Assembly (NCBI RefSeq): GCF_002901845.1
Contig: NZ_PPQE01000028.1
Coordinates: 50,869-114,868, forward strand
From: Staphylococcus hominis subsp. hominis
GTDB lineage: Bacteria; Bacillota; Bacilli; Staphylococcales; Staphylococcaceae
Length of the DNA: 64,000 nucleotides
Direction of reading: 5' to 3'
This document shows, piece after piece, positions 28,705 through 42,227 of this stretch (positions within the stretch are counted from its first letter, which is position 1; the number at the start of each line of letters is the position of its first letter). The notes below the pieces were generated by a model. The model worked only from the letters and a program-made list of their open reading frames with translations, had not been told where the DNA came from and did no database searches. A program made the position numbers and the translations under genes.

Positions 28705-28844
28705 TATCCATTCTCGCCTCCCTAGTTAAGTAAAATTTCAATATAATATTGTAATAAGTTTCTAATTAAATTGCGAATATATTGTTTTATAATCTACTGG
28801 TTAGTCTTCGGTTTGTCTAACATTAGACTTCCGTCAGTCTAAAT

Positions 28845-29189
28845 TTATTTAATTCTCTTATTAAATACCTTTGCTATTTTCAATACATGTTCTAAACTGC
28901 CTTGAATCTCTAAAATTGACATATTTTTAGCAGGTTGTCTCGCTATTACAATAATATCTTTTGAAATCATATCTTGCTTATGCACTTTAAAGTTTTCTCT
29001 AATGGCACGCTTAATACGATTTCGAGTTACAGCATTTCCGATTTTCTTAGAAACGCTAATGCCTAAACGAAAATGTTCATACTCATTTTTTAATGTATAC
29101 ACAACAAATTGTCTATTGGCTACAGATTTTCCCTTCTTATAGATTTTTTGGAAATCACTGTTCTTTTTTATACGATAAGCTTTCTCCAT
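28845..29189 (-). CDS. rnpA: Ribonuclease P protein component
   Basis: A 114-residue basic protein with the RnpA motifs YRIKKNSDFQKIYKKGKSVANRQFVVY and the RNR signature ISVSKKIGNAVTRNRIKRAIRENF. It binds RNase P RNA and helps process the 5' ends of tRNA precursors. It follows rpmH on the minus strand, as in nearly all bacteria. Its ATG at 29189 is well spaced from the rpmH terminator at 29259-29290. A short hairpin (TAGACT/AGTCTA) lies just beyond its stop. Confidence 0.97.
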   Translation of the reverse strand: MEKAYRIKKNSDFQKIYKKGKSVANRQFVVYTLKNEYEHFRLGISVSKKIGNAVTRNRIKRAIRENFKVHKQDMISKDIIVIARQPAKNMSILEIQGSLEHVLKIAKVFNKRIK

Positions 29190-29258
29190 GCTTAAATCAC
29201 TCGCTTACATTGTTCTTTATGTTACATTGATCTATTAAAATGCATTGGTTTAAAACGA

Positions 29259-29290
29259 AAAAAAAGACCACTGAGAAGTCAGTGATCTTA
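29259..29290 (-). terminator. Hairpin between rpmH and rnpA
   Basis: On the minus strand AAGATCACTGA pairs (one G-U) with TCAGTGGTCTT, followed by six or more T. It includes the last base of the rpmH stop codon. As rnpA follows on the same strand, it probably lowers rnpA expression relative to the ribosomal protein. Confidence 0.8.
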
Positions 29291-29425
29291 TGCTGATAAA
29301 ACTTTACGGCCTTTACGACGACGACGCGCTAAAACTTTACGGCCATTTTTAGTGCTCATACGTTTTCTGAAACCATGAACTTTACTATGTTTACGTTTAT
29401 TTGGTTGATAAGTACGTTTTACCAT
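29288..29425 (-). CDS. rpmH: 50S ribosomal protein bL34
   Basis: A 45-residue protein that reads [18 protein letters not shown], then [18 protein letters not shown] and RKGRKVLSA: the classic highly basic L34. The ribosome binding site GGAGGTG lies six bases upstream of the ATG. It is the first gene to the left of the origin on the minus strand. Confidence 0.98.
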
Positions 29426-29439
29426 GCAAAACACCTCCA

Positions 29440-30116
29440 TCTACATATTATATCTCGTTCACTAAATCTACTTCTAATGAACCTGACTATTTTAATAGAT
29501 AAATGATAATTGTTAATATCAAATAATTTTGATTTAATTCGATTTTATCTAGTCATAATTCAAGCAACTACTACAATATAACAAATTACCATTTATAAAG
29601 CAAGCAGCTTTTGAAACCAATTAATGATTTTCAAGACGCTCTCTTAGTTATATCATTTTCATTTTTAATATTTATACATTTCATTGATTTAGTAGTTTCT
29701 CAATTTTATACATATTTAATACACGTTTATAAATTATTTCCCAAACCTGTTATAGTACATTGAATTATGGTATCATTTTTTATCCACTTATTCACATATA
29801 ATATTTAATTTTTTGTGGATAATCAATCATATATTCACAGATTTATACCAAATTTACAAACATATTCACAGCCATTTGACATCTATTGCAGTTAAAAAGT
29901 ATAATTGTGTGGATAAGTCGTCTGAATCATTTATCTTATAGGATTTGTTTATAAATTCTATACGTGTTTTTACTGTGTATAAATCATAGCATATATAAAG
30001 TTATCCACCGAATGTGATTAACTTGTGGATAATTATTAACATGCTGTGATTATTTTTATCCACGCTTATAAAAACTGTGTATAAGTCTTAAATTTATAGA
30101 AAGATGGAGTTTATAT
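29440..30116. other. oriC, upstream half (rpmH-dnaA intergenic region with DnaA boxes)
   Basis: This 680-base AT-rich region holds many copies of TTATCCACA or its complement. Exact 9/9 copies are at 29814-29822, 29908-29916 and 30024-30032 (all as TGTGGATAA). Copies with one mismatch are at 29780-29788, 30001-30009, 30056-30064 and 30076-30084. They crowd into the last 230 bases before dnaA, so dnaA is probably autoregulated by its own product. The left part (29440-29750) has no boxes and contains the rpmH promoter. Confidence 0.93.
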
Positions 30117-31469
30117 ATGTCGGAACAAGAAATTTGGAAAAAGGTATTAGAAGTAGCTGAGTCAGAGATTTCGAAAACAACGTTTAATACGTTTTTAAAA
30201 GACACTGAACTTAAAGAAATTCGCGACAATGTTGCTTACATCTTTGTTATTCATGAGTTTTACGCTGATTGGTTAAACTCAAATTATAAAGATGTAATTC
30301 AAACAATTATGAAAGACATCATTGGTTATGAAGTTGATCCAAAATTTTACACTGCTGAACAACTTGCTGAACTTGACGAAACGAGTCGTAAACAATCAAA
30401 TACTGTAAAAAAAACGTCTGCCATTGATGATAGTCATGATGATATGGATCAATTTAATACGCATAATACGTTTGATACATTTGTGATTGGGCCTGGCAAC
30501 CGCTTCCCACATGCAGCAAGCTTAGCTGTAGCTGAAGCACCTGCACAAGCTTATAATCCATTATTTATCTATGGCGGCGTAGGATTAGGGAAAACGCATT
30601 TAATGCATGCCATTGGTCATCACGTACTAAGTAATAAACCGAATGCCAAAGTGCTGTATACTTCAAGCGAAAAGTTTACAAATGATTTTATTAAATCCAT
30701 TCGTAACAATGAACCTGAAGCATTTAGAGAAAAATATAGAAATATCGATGTATTATTAATTGATGATATTCAATTCATTCAAAATAAAGAACAAACACAA
30801 GAAGAATTTTTCCATACATTTAATGAATTGCATCAAAATAAAAAGCAAATTGTTATTTCAAGTGATCGTCCGCCTAAAGAAATAGCAAAACTTGAAGATC
30901 GCTTACGTTCTCGATTTGAATGGGGTCTCATTGTTGATATCACACCGCCAGATTATGAAACACGCATGGCCATCTTGCAGAAAAAAATCGAAGAAGAGAA
31001 CTTAGAAATTCCAGCAGAAGCATTGAATTATATTGCAAATCAAATTCAATCAAATATCCGTGAACTTGAAGGAGCTTTAACACGTTTACTTGCTTATTCA
31101 AAATTACAAGGTAAACCGATTACAACAGAACTTGCTGCTGAAGCATTAAAAGATATTATTCAAGTTCCTAAATCTAAAAAAATCTCGATTCAAGATATTC
31201 AAAAAGTAGTTGGACATTATTACAATGTACGCATCGAAGATTTTAGCGCTAAGAAAAGAACAAAGTCGATTGCCTATCCACGACAAATCGCAATGTATTT
31301 ATCTAGAGAATTAACTGATTTTTCATTGCCAAAAATTGGTGAGGAATTCGGAGGACGCGATCATACTACAGTTATTCACGCACATGAAAAAATTTCGAAT
31401 GATATTAAGGCGGATTCAATTTTTAAGCAAGAAGTTGAAGATTTAGAAAAAGAAATACGTAAACAGTAA
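30117..31469 (+). CDS. dnaA: Chromosomal replication initiator protein DnaA
   Basis: A 450-residue initiator. Domain I is at residues 1-80 ([23 protein letters not shown]). A variable linker follows at 80-115. The AAA+ domain starts at [14 protein letters not shown], with Walker [14 protein letters not shown], Walker B LLIDDIQF and sensor II near [11 protein letters not shown]. Domain IV carries the DNA-binding signature [15 protein letters not shown]. It melts oriC and recruits the helicase loader. It is flanked on both sides by DnaA boxes. The ATG at 30117 has GATGGAG upstream. Confidence 0.99.
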   Translation: MSEQEIWKKVLEVAESEISKTTFNTFLKDTELKEIRDNVAYIFVIHEFYADWLNSNYKDVIQTIMKDIIGYEVDPKFYTAEQLAELDETSRKQSNTVKKTSAIDDSHDDMDQFNTHNTFDTFVIGPGNRFPHAASLAVAEAPAQAYNPLFIYGGVGLGKTHLMHAIGHHVLSNKPNAKVLYTSSEKFTNDFIKSIRNNEPEAFREKYRNIDVLLIDDIQFIQNKEQTQEEFFHTFNELHQNKKQIVISSDRPPKEIAKLEDRLRSRFEWGLIVDITPPDYETRMAILQKKIEEENLEIPAEALNYIANQIQSNIRELEGALTRLLAYSKLQGKPITTELAAEALKDIIQVPKSKKISIQDIQKVVGHYYNVRIEDFSAKKRTKSIAYPRQIAMYLSRELTDFSLPKIGEEFGGRDHTTVIHAHEKISNDIKADSIFKQEVEDLEKEIRKQ

Positions 31470-31761
31470 TAGGAAATATGAATCTGTTATATAACAGCGC
31501 TGCTAAAATATAACATTCAATATCAAAGATGACTATGCTTCTAAATAATTTTATAAATATAGCAAGAAGTTAGAAAATGTTAAATTGTGGATAATGTGAA
31601 AAAGTAATACACATCATTAACAACTTATCCACATGTGTATAACTTTGATATAAAAGGCGTTTCGTTAGATATCCACTAATCCACAAGCCCTACTACTATT
31701 ACTATGATTTTAAAACCTATATAATTTAAGTATAAACGACTGGAAGGAGTTTAAATTAATA
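31470..31761. other. oriC, downstream half (dnaA-dnaN region with DnaA boxes and unwinding element)
   Basis: Exact DnaA boxes are at 31586-31594 (TGTGGATAA) and 31625-31633 (TTATCCACA). A further near match (TGTGTATAA) is at 31634-31642, and weaker ones (ATCCAC, AATCCACA) are at 31670-31684. They are followed by TACTACTATTACTAT at 31691-31705, the DnaA-trio pattern, and then an AT-rich stretch to about 31740. In Bacillus the unwinding site lies in this same place. The dnaN promoter must also be here. Confidence 0.9.
31690..31706 (+). promoter_or_regulatory. DnaA-trio element / origin unwinding site
   Basis: CTACTACTATTACTATG is a run of trinucleotides of the CTA/TTA type, read on the opposite strand as the DnaA-trio (GAT-like repeats 3' to 5'). 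It lies directly after the last DnaA box and a short GC-rich patch (AAGCCC), which is the known order at Gram-positive origins. DnaA should load here as a filament on single-stranded DNA and begin melting. Confidence 0.75.
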
Positions 31762-32892
31762 ATGGAATTTACAATAAAAAGAGATTACTTTATTACGCAA
31801 TTGAATGACACATTAAAAGCAATCTCACCAAGAACAACTTTACCAATTTTAACAGGTATCAAAATTGATGCTAAAGATAATAACGTTATTTTAACTGGTT
31901 CTGACTCAGAAATTTCAATTGAAATCACGATTCCTAAACAAGTAGATGGAGAAAATATTGTTGACATTACTGAAACGGGATCAGTGGTTCTTCCTGGTCG
32001 TTTCTTTGTCGACATCATTAAAAAATTACCAGGCAAAGATGTTAAATTATCAACAAATGAACAGTTCCAAACGCTTATCACATCAGGACATTCAGAATTT
32101 AATTTAAGTGGTTTAGATCCTGAACAATATCCATTGTTACCACAAGTATCACGTGATGATGCCATTCAATTATCTGTAAAAGTACTTAAAAACATCATTG
32201 CGCAAACAAACTTTGCAGTGTCCACCTCAGAAACACGCCCAGTTTTAACTGGTGTGAACTGGCTTATACAAGATAATGAATTAATATGCACTGCTACTGA
32301 TTCACATCGTTTGGCTGTAAGAAAATTAAAGCTTGAAGATGAATCGGAAAACAAAAATGTTATTATCCCAGGTAAAGCATTATCTGAATTAAATAAAATT
32401 ATGAGTGATAATGATGAAGACATCGATATCTTCTTTGCCTCTAATCAAGTATTGTTCAAGGTCGGTAACGTGAACTTTATTTCACGTTTATTAGAAGGTC
32501 ACTATCCTGATACAACACGTCTTTTCCCTGAAAACTATGAAATCAAATTAGGATTAGATAACGGTGAATTCTATCATGCGATAGATCGTGCGTCATTACT
32601 TGCACGTGAAGGTGGAAATAACGTAATTAAATTAAGTACTGGAAATGAGGTTATAGAATTATCATCTACATCCCCAGAAATCGGTACAGTCAAAGAAGAA
32701 GTTACAGCAACTGATGTTGAAGGTGGCAATTTGAAAATTTCATTCAACTCAAAATATATGATGGACGCATTAAAAGCAATTGATAATGAGGAAGTTGAAG
32801 TAGAATTCTTTGGTACGATGAAACCATTTATCTTAAAACCAAAAGCAGATGATTCAGTCACTCAACTCATTTTACCAATTAGAACATACTAG
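31762..32892 (+). CDS. dnaN: DNA polymerase III sliding clamp (beta subunit)
   Basis: A 376-residue clamp with three repeats of the clamp fold. It begins MEFTIKRDYFITQLNDTLKAISPRT; the second repeat has FAVSTSETRPVLTGVNW and TATDSHRLAVRKL, and the C-terminal end is TQLILPIRTY. It encircles DNA and tethers DNA polymerase III and repair enzymes. It is second in the dnaA-dnaN pair, and its upstream region contains half of oriC. A terminator follows at 32921. Confidence 0.99.
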   Translation: MEFTIKRDYFITQLNDTLKAISPRTTLPILTGIKIDAKDNNVILTGSDSEISIEITIPKQVDGENIVDITETGSVVLPGRFFVDIIKKLPGKDVKLSTNEQFQTLITSGHSEFNLSGLDPEQYPLLPQVSRDDAIQLSVKVLKNIIAQTNFAVSTSETRPVLTGVNWLIQDNELICTATDSHRLAVRKLKLEDESENKNVIIPGKALSELNKIMSDNDEDIDIFFASNQVLFKVGNVNFISRLLEGHYPDTTRLFPENYEIKLGLDNGEFYHAIDRASLLAREGGNNVIKLSTGNEVIELSSTSPEIGTVKEEVTATDVEGGNLKISFNSKYMMDALKAIDNEEVEVEFFGTMKPFILKPKADDSVTQLILPIRTY

Positions 32893-32920
32893 TGATTAAA
32901 GATTAATTAAAAAGTTAAAG

Positions 32921-32960
32921 TAGAACAGAATTCTTATTGAATTGCTGTTCTATTTTTTTA
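32921..32960 (+). terminator. Terminator of dnaN
   Basis: TAGAACAG pairs with CTGTTCTA around an AT-rich loop, followed by TTTTTTT. It lies 29 bases after the dnaN stop. Confidence 0.7.
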
Positions 32961-33031
32961 ATTCATTAAAACAATGATTTTAAACTATCTCAGAGGTTCA
33001 TAATGAAGCTAAATTAAGTAAAATGATGTTT

Positions 33032-33040
33032 TTATCCACA
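33032..33040 (+). promoter_or_regulatory. Isolated perfect DnaA box between dnaN and rlbA
   Basis: TTATCCACA, a 9/9 DnaA box, lies in the 370-base gap that also holds the promoter of rlbA-recF-gyrB (a -10 TATAAT at 33221-33226). It may let DnaA influence recF/gyrB transcription or act as a titration site. The remainder of the gap is AT-rich with no gene. Confidence 0.6.
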
Positions 33041-33261
33041 ACTCATTATATTCGCTAAAATAGGCCTTAAAATTAAAAATTGAGATATTATCTCTGATTA
33101 CTTTTGTCATAATTTCAAAAAATGATCTATTTTTTACATAACAAATTAAAATAACAAAAACTTATTTAAAAGTAAACGGTTTCACACTTCATTTTAAATG
33201 AAATTTATTCCTAAAAAAGGTATAATATAGTAATGATATATAAAGAAATGGAGTGATTATT

Positions 33262-33495
33262 TTGGTTCAAGAAGTAACAGTTGAAGGCGAGATTACGTTA
33301 GGTCAATTTCTTAAAACAGAAGGGATCATTGAATCAGGTGGACAAGCAAAATGGTTCTTACAAGATTACGACGTTTTATTAAATGGCGAACGTGAAACAC
33401 GTCGTGGAAAAAAGTTAGCTGACCAAGATCGTATCGACTTCCCTGATATTCCAGATATCGATTCATTTATTATTATTCATCAAGGTGAGCAATGA
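33262..33495 (+). CDS. rlbA: S4 domain RNA-binding protein RlbA/YaaA
   Basis: A 77-residue protein made almost only of an S4 RNA-binding domain: [34 protein letters not shown], then [16 protein letters not shown]. Members bind ribosomal RNA and may aid large-subunit assembly. GGAG lies at 33250-33253, so I choose the TTG at 33262; annotations of relatives often use the GTG at 33253, which would overlap the Shine-Dalgarno and add three residues. It overlaps recF by ATGA and heads the rlbA-recF-gyrB-gyrA unit. Confidence 0.93.
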   Translation: MVQEVTVEGEITLGQFLKTEGIIESGGQAKWFLQDYDVLLNGERETRRGKKLADQDRIDFPDIPDIDSFIIIHQGEQ

Positions 33496-34607
33496 AGCTT
33501 AAAACACTCCAATTAGAAAACTATCGCAACTATGAAGCGGTTACGTTAAATTGTCATCCTGAAGTGAATATTCTTATTGGAGAAAATGCACAGGGAAAGA
33601 CAAATTTACTTGAATCAATTTACGTCCTTGCTTTAGCTAAAAGTCACCGAACCGCCAATGACAAGGAACTTATACGGTTTAACTCTGAGTATGCTAAAAT
33701 AGAGGGTGAGCTAAGTTATAGACACGGAACCATGCCATTAACGATGTATATAACTAAAAAAGGTAAACAAGTTAAAGTGAACCACTTGGAACAAAGTCGA
33801 CTCACACAGTATGTTGGACATCTAAATGTGGTTCTTTTTGCACCTGAAGATTTAAATATTGTTAAAGGTTCTCCTCAAATTAGAAGACGATTTATAGATA
33901 TGGAGTTAGGGCAAATTTCTGCAGTATATCTCAACGATTTAGCTCAATATCAACGTATTCTCAAACAAAAAAATAATTATCTTAAGCAGTTACAACTTGG
34001 TCAAAAAACAGATAAAACGATGCTAGAAGTTTTAAATCAACAATTTGCACAATACGCACTTAATGTCACTTTAAGACGTGAGCAATTTATTGAAGAATTA
34101 GAAGCTTTAGCGCAACCTATCCACGCTGGTATTACGAACCAACGTGAAACATTATCTCTAACATATTTACCAAGTATTAAACTTAGCGATACAAGTAAAA
34201 ATAAGAGTGAATTATTAGATGAAGTTATCACGTTATTGAATGAATATCAACAACGTGAAATGGATAGAGCAGTATGTTTATACGGTCCACATAGAGATGA
34301 CTTAGGATTTAATGTGAATGACATGGATGCCCAAACTTATGGATCTCAAGGTCAACAAAGAACAACCGCTTTATCAATTAAACTAGCAGAAATAGAATTA
34401 ATGAACATTGAAGTCGGAGAATATCCGATTTTATTATTAGATGATGTCTTAAGTGAACTTGATGATTCTCGTCAGACGCATTTACTCAGTACAATTCAAC
34501 ATAAAGTACAAACATTCGTAACAACTACATCGGTAGACGGTATTGATCATGAAATCATGAATAATGCGAAACTTTACCGAATTAATCAAGGTGAAATTAT
34601 TAAGTAA
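33492..34607 (+). CDS. recF: DNA replication and repair protein RecF
   Basis: A 371-residue SMC-like ATPase. Walker A is [15 protein letters not shown] at about residues 30-44. The signature region is [23 protein letters not shown] and Walker B is [14 protein letters not shown]. It loads RecA at gaps together with RecO and RecR. It overlaps rlbA by four bases and ends nine bases before gyrB. Confidence 0.98.
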   Translation: MKLKTLQLENYRNYEAVTLNCHPEVNILIGENAQGKTNLLESIYVLALAKSHRTANDKELIRFNSEYAKIEGELSYRHGTMPLTMYITKKGKQVKVNHLEQSRLTQYVGHLNVVLFAPEDLNIVKGSPQIRRRFIDMELGQISAVYLNDLAQYQRILKQKNNYLKQLQLGQKTDKTMLEVLNQQFAQYALNVTLRREQFIEELEALAQPIHAGITNQRETLSLTYLPSIKLSDTSKNKSELLDEVITLLNEYQQREMDRAVCLYGPHRDDLGFNVNDMDAQTYGSQGQQRTTALSIKLAEIELMNIEVGEYPILLLDDVLSELDDSRQTHLLSTIQHKVQTFVTTTSVDGIDHEIMNNAKLYRINQGEIIK

Positions 34608-34610
34608 TAG

Positions 34611-36551
<1,941 letters not shown>

Positions 36552-36592
36552 TTTAACTTAATGTGAACTGACTATAAAAGGAGGATATCTTG

Positions 36593-39247
36593 ATGGCTGA
36601 TTCTCTACCACAATCAAGAATTAATGAAAGAAATATAACCAATGAAATGCGCGAATCATTTTTAGACTATGCGATGAGCGTTATCGTTTCACGTGCATTA
36701 CCAGATGTACGTGATGGTTTAAAACCTGTACATCGTCGTATTTTATATGGTCTAAATGAACAAGGAATGACTCCAGACAAACCTTATAAAAAATCAGCAC
36801 GTATTGTTGGGGACGTTATGGGGAAATATCATCCACACGGCGACTCTTCAATTTATGATGCTATGGTAAGAATGGCACAAACCTTTAGCTATCGTTATCC
36901 TCTTGTTGATGGTCAAGGTAACTTTGGTTCAATGGATGGTGACGGTGCTGCGGCAATGCGTTATACCGAAGCAAAAATGACCAAAATCACATTAGAACTG
37001 TTACGTGATATCAATAAAGATACTATTGATTTCTTAGATAACTATGATGGTACAGAAAGAGAGCCCGAAGTCTTACCTTCTCGTTTCCCTAACCTTTTAG
37101 TGAATGGCGCTTCAGGTATTGCAGTTGGTATGGCTACAAATATTCCGCCACATAATTTAACAGAAGTCATTGACGGAGTCTTACGTTTAAGTCAAAATCC
37201 TGATGTCACAATCTCAGAATTGATGGAAGACATTCAAGGTCCTGATTTTCCAACTTCTGGCTTAATTTTAGGTAAAAGTGGCATTAGACGTGCCTATGAA
37301 ACTGGTCGTGGATCGATTCAAATGCGAGCACGTGCATCAATAGAAGAACGTGGCGGTGGCCGTCAGCGTATTGTTGTGACTGAAATTCCATATCAAGTGA
37401 ATAAAGCAAGAATGATTGAGAAAATTGCAGAATTAGCGCGTGAGAAAAGAATTGAAGGTATCACAGATCTTCGTGACGAAACAAGTTTACGTACAGGGGT
37501 AAGAGTGGTTATTGATGTACGTAAAGATGCCAATGCAAATGTTATTTTAAATAATTTATATAAACATACGCCATTACAAACGTCATTTGGTGTAAATATG
37601 ATTGCCCTTGTGAATGGTCGACCTAAATTAATTAACTTAAAAGAAGCGCTTGTTGAATATTTAGAACATCAAAAAACAGTTGTACGTCGTCGTACAGAAT
37701 ACAATTTGAAAAAAGCGAAAGATCGTGCACATATCTTAGAAGGTTTAAGAATTGCGCTGGATCATATTGATGAAATTATTTCTATTATTCGTGAGTCTGA
37801 CACAGATAAAGTGGCGATGGAAACATTGCAAGAACGTTTTAAATTGTCTGAACGTCAAGCTCAAGCCATTTTAGATATGCGTTTACGTCGTTTAACTGGG
37901 TTAGAGCGCGATAAAATTGAAAATGAGTATAATGAATTATTAAGTTATATTGCAGAATTAGAAGAGATCTTAGCAAATGAAGATGTATTACTTCAACTGG
38001 TTCGTGATGAACTTACAGAAATTAAAGAACGTTTCGGTGATGAACGTCGTACTGAAATTCAATTGGGTGGTTTAGATCACTTAGAAGATGAAGACTTAAT
38101 CCCTGAAGAACAAATCGTCATCACTTTAAGTCATAACAACTATATTAAACGTTTACCTGTATCTACATATCGTTCACAAAACAGAGGTGGACGAGGTGTA
38201 CAAGGGATGAATACCTTAGAAGAAGACTTTGTCAGTCAACTTGTAACATTAAGTACACATGATAATGTTTTATTCTTTACGAATAAAGGCCGTGTTTATA
38301 AGTTGAAAGGATACGAAGTACCTGAATTATCTCGTCAATCTAAAGGTATTCCAGTCATTAATGCGATTGAGCTTGAAAATGATGAAGTGATTAGTACGAT
38401 GATTGCCGTAAGAGATTTAGAAGATGAGAACAGTTTCTTAGTCTTTGCTACTAAAAAAGGTATTGTTAAACGTTCTGCATTAAGTAACTTCTCTCATATT
38501 AATAAGAATGGTAAAATTGCGATTGGCTTTAAAGAAGATGATGAATTGATCGCAGTTCGTCTTACTGATGGCAAACAAGATATTTTACTTGGTACAGCAC
38601 ATGCCTCATTAATTCGATTCCCTGAAAATAGTTTACGCCCACTAGGTCGTACCGCTTCAGGTGTGAGAGGTATTTCTCTAAGAGAAAATGACGTAGTCGT
38701 AGGTTTAGACGTAGCCTATGCTGAAAGTGAAGATGAAGTTCTAGTTGTTACTGAAAAAGGTTATGGTAAACGAACACCTGTAAGTGAATATCGTTTATCT
38801 AATCGTGGCGGTAAAGGTATAAAAACAGCTAAAATTACAGAACGTAATGGTAATGTTGTATGTATTACAACGGTAAGCGGTCAAGAAGATTTAATGATTG
38901 TGACGGATGGTGGCATTATTATTCGTCTACAAGTTGAAGATATTTCTCAAAATGGCCGTGCTACACAAGGCGTGCGATTAATGAAATTAGGCGATAATCA
39001 AGCCGTATCAACCGTTGCGAAAGTTATTGATAAAACTGAAGATGAAGCTGCAACGGAAGCGGCTCAACAAACAGAACATGCAAGTGCCCAAACTACAGAA
39101 AGTGCAAATGAACAAGTGATAGATGATACGACACCTGGTAACGCTTTGCATACTGAATCTGATGAAGATGATGAACGCACTGAAGTAAGACAAGATTTCA
39201 TGGATCGTGTAAATGAAGATATTGAGAATGATTCAGATCAGAATTAA
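36593..39247 (+). CDS. gyrA: DNA gyrase subunit A
   Basis: An 884-residue GyrA. The winged-helix domain with the catalytic tyrosine is at [11 protein letters not shown] (Tyr about 124). The quinolone-resistance region reads [12 protein letters not shown] at residues 80-91: both serines (85 and 86 here, 84 and 85 in S. aureus numbering) are intact. The residue equivalent to Glu88 is Asp. The C-terminal domain has six blades, with the GyrA box [10 protein letters not shown]. An acidic, Gln/Thr-rich tail follows. The ATG at 36593 has AAAGGAGG at good spacing. Confidence 0.98.
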   Translation: MADSLPQSRINERNITNEMRESFLDYAMSVIVSRALPDVRDGLKPVHRRILYGLNEQGMTPDKPYKKSARIVGDVMGKYHPHGDSSIYDAMVRMAQTFSYRYPLVDGQGNFGSMDGDGAAAMRYTEAKMTKITLELLRDINKDTIDFLDNYDGTEREPEVLPSRFPNLLVNGASGIAVGMATNIPPHNLTEVIDGVLRLSQNPDVTISELMEDIQGPDFPTSGLILGKSGIRRAYETGRGSIQMRARASIEERGGGRQRIVVTEIPYQVNKARMIEKIAELAREKRIEGITDLRDETSLRTGVRVVIDVRKDANANVILNNLYKHTPLQTSFGVNMIALVNGRPKLINLKEALVEYLEHQKTVVRRRTEYNLKKAKDRAHILEGLRIALDHIDEIISIIRESDTDKVAMETLQERFKLSERQAQAILDMRLRRLTGLERDKIENEYNELLSYIAELEEILANEDVLLQLVRDELTEIKERFGDERRTEIQLGGLDHLEDEDLIPEEQIVITLSHNNYIKRLPVSTYRSQNRGGRGVQGMNTLEEDFVSQLVTLSTHDNVLFFTNKGRVYKLKGYEVPELSRQSKGIPVINAIELENDEVISTMIAVRDLEDENSFLVFATKKGIVKRSALSNFSHINKNGKIAIGFKEDDELIAVRLTDGKQDILLGTAHASLIRFPENSLRPLGRTASGVRGISLRENDVVVGLDVAYAESEDEVLVVTEKGYGKRTPVSEYRLSNRGGKGIKTAKITERNGNVVCITTVSGQEDLMIVTDGGIIIRLQVEDISQNGRATQGVRLMKLGDNQAVSTVAKVIDKTEDEAATEAAQQTEHASAQTTESANEQVIDDTTPGNALHTESDEDDERTEVRQDFMDRVNEDIENDSDQN

Positions 39248-39254
39248 ATATAAA

Positions 39255-39290
39255 AATAAGACTTCCCATATATAGGGAAGTCTTATTTTT
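39255..39290. terminator. Bidirectional terminator between gyrA and nnrD
   Basis: AATAAGACTTCCC pairs perfectly with GGGAAGTCTTATT, with T-rich sequence on the plus strand and A-rich on the other side, between convergent genes. Confidence 0.9.
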
Positions 39291-39295
39291 ATTAT

Positions 39296-40108
39296 TTATC
39301 GTTCTAATTCTTTCATTACATAAGGAATTTGATTAATTAATTTTGAAGGGGGCACGACGTACATTTTTTCAGAAAGTTTTTCACCAATATAACTGTGAAT
39401 ATAAGTTGCGCTCGTAACGGCATCTTGTAAGCTATCAAATTGACCTACAAAACTTGTAATCATACCAGCTAATGTATCACCCATACCACCTGTAGCCATT
39501 GCAGGTGTGCCAATTGGTAATTTGTATTCTTTATCTTTAAAGAAGATTTCTGTACCGTGTTTTTTTAGTACTACAGTAGCGCCTAATTTATCCACAGCTT
39601 CTCTATTTCTTTCATACGTTTGTTCTTCAATAGGAATACCACTTAGACGTTCCCATTCTTTTTGATGGGGTGTAAAGATAACACGACATGTAGGAATATC
39701 AGGTTTAAGTTTACAAAATATTGTAATTGCATCACCATCTACAATTAAGTTTTGATGAGGTTGAATATTTTGTAGTAAGAAAGTAATCGCATTATTTCCT
39801 TTGAAATCAACGCCAAGACCTGGTCCAATTAAAATACTATCTGTATTCTCAATCATTTTTGTTAACATTTTAGTATCATTAATATCTATTACCATTGCTT
39901 CAGGACAACGTGAATGAATGGCTGCATGATTAGTAGGATGTGTGGCTACAGTAATTAAACCACTTCCACTAAAAAGACATGCACGGGCAGCTAACATGAT
40001 TGCTCCGCCTAAATTTGCACTACCACCAATTAAAAGAATTTTTCCATAATCACCTTTATGCGTTTCGTCATTACGTTTAGGAATTGTCACATTAGTTAAT
40101 GTTTCCAT
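39296..40108 (-). CDS. nnrD: ADP-dependent (S)-NAD(P)H-hydrate dehydratase
   Basis: A 270-residue protein of the YjeF C-terminal/ribokinase-like fold. It has GDYGKILLIGGSANLGGAIMLAARA near the start, SILIGPGLG, VDGDAITIF, the loop FTPHQKEWERLSG and the substrate-site motif ATGGMGDTLAGMI. It repairs damaged hydrated NADH and NADPH. It is on the minus strand between gyrA and serS. In S. aureus hutH lies between nnrD and serS, but here only 550 bases of non-coding DNA with the serS leader separate them. Confidence 0.95.
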   Translation of the reverse strand: METLTNVTIPKRNDETHKGDYGKILLIGGSANLGGAIMLAARACLFSGSGLITVATHPTNHAAIHSRCPEAMVIDINDTKMLTKMIENTDSILIGPGLGVDFKGNNAITFLLQNIQPHQNLIVDGDAITIFCKLKPDIPTCRVIFTPHQKEWERLSGIPIEEQTYERNREAVDKLGATVVLKKHGTEIFFKDKEYKLPIGTPAMATGGMGDTLAGMITSFVGQFDSLQDAVTSATYIHSYIGEKLSEKMYVVPPSKLINQIPYVMKELER

Positions 40109-40374
40109 ATGATGAATCCTCCCTATTTAGATTCGAAAGTCATAACTTCTATATATTAAATCAATGAAATGATGAGTTATTAAGACAAGCGAAAATATCA
40201 TGTGCGTTTTAAGTACAATAGAAAATATTATACCTGCTTAAGCGTTTCGTCAACACTATTTTAAATAAATTTATAAATGCTAAAATTGATAGATATTAAC
40301 GTATATAGTTTGTTATATTTGGAAAAGGTAACTGCTTGAAAATTATATATGACTTTGCTATATTAAAATTAAGT

Positions 40375-40603
40375 TAATAAAGTATTGTTCGTAGGCTAAG
40401 TAACATAAGGGTATTAATTTCAGAGAGCTTGTGGTGAGTGTAAACAAGTAATTAATTTTTATGCGAATCTACCTACTTATATTGAACAATCGGTTTTAAC
40501 CGTTATCGATAGTGGAGTGCAATTTAGTTTATTTAATTAAATTGTTAAATAGGGTGGCAACGCGTAGACCACGTCCCTTGTATGGGGATGTGGTCTTTTT
40601 TTA
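40375..40603 (+). promoter_or_regulatory. Seryl-tRNA T-box leader of serS
   Basis: A stem I region starts near 40390. The candidate specifier TCT (Ser) is at 40468-40470 in GCGAATCTACC. The T-box core AGGGTGGCAACGCG is at 40551-40564. The terminator AGACCACGTCCC / GGGGATGTGGTCT with a T-tract is at 40566-40603. Uncharged tRNA-Ser should promote read-through into serS. The 260 bases between nnrD and this leader hold no gene and should contain the promoters of both. Confidence 0.9.
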
Positions 40604-40632
40604 TTTTAAATCGCTATGGTCACTCAATATAA

Positions 40633-41940
<1,308 letters not shown>

Positions 41941-41961
41941 TCATTAAATAGAATTCAACTC

Positions 41962-41999
41962 ATAAAGCGATAGAGTGACGTAGTCCTCTATCGCTTTAT
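41962..41999 (+). terminator. Terminator of serS
   Basis: ATAAAGCGATAGAG pairs with CTCTATCGCTTTAT and is followed by TTATTTTTA. The next 228 bases up to azlC show only AT-rich sequence with a small palindrome (AAATATCA / TGATATTT) near 42050, and no gene. Confidence 0.85.
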
Positions 42000-42227
42000 T
42001 TATTTTTATATTAAATAAGACTGCCCTGAGAAAGGTATCTTTAAAAAATATCAAAAATTTCTGATATTTTAAAAGTGTTGAAGTTTCAATATTTTAAAAC
42101 ATCCTTCTCTCTAACCTCACTCAAACAGACGTCTAAAGATATTGAAGCGCCTCTTAGATTATATTAGACTGAATTTAATTATACTATATAGTCAATTTGA
42201 AAATACATATATAAAGGAGGAGCTAAC

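Noticed and set aside
33171..33184. AGTAAACGGTTTCA, close to a CcpA cre site, upstream of rlbA.
   Set aside because: One mismatch to a degenerate consensus; one or two such hits are expected by chance in a window of this size.
36685..36700. CGTTTCACGTGCATTA in gyrA, partly like parS.
   Set aside because: Four mismatches, including the right half of the palindrome.
39588..39596. TTATCCACA inside nnrD.
   Set aside because: Single DnaA box within coding sequence with no neighbours; probably chance.
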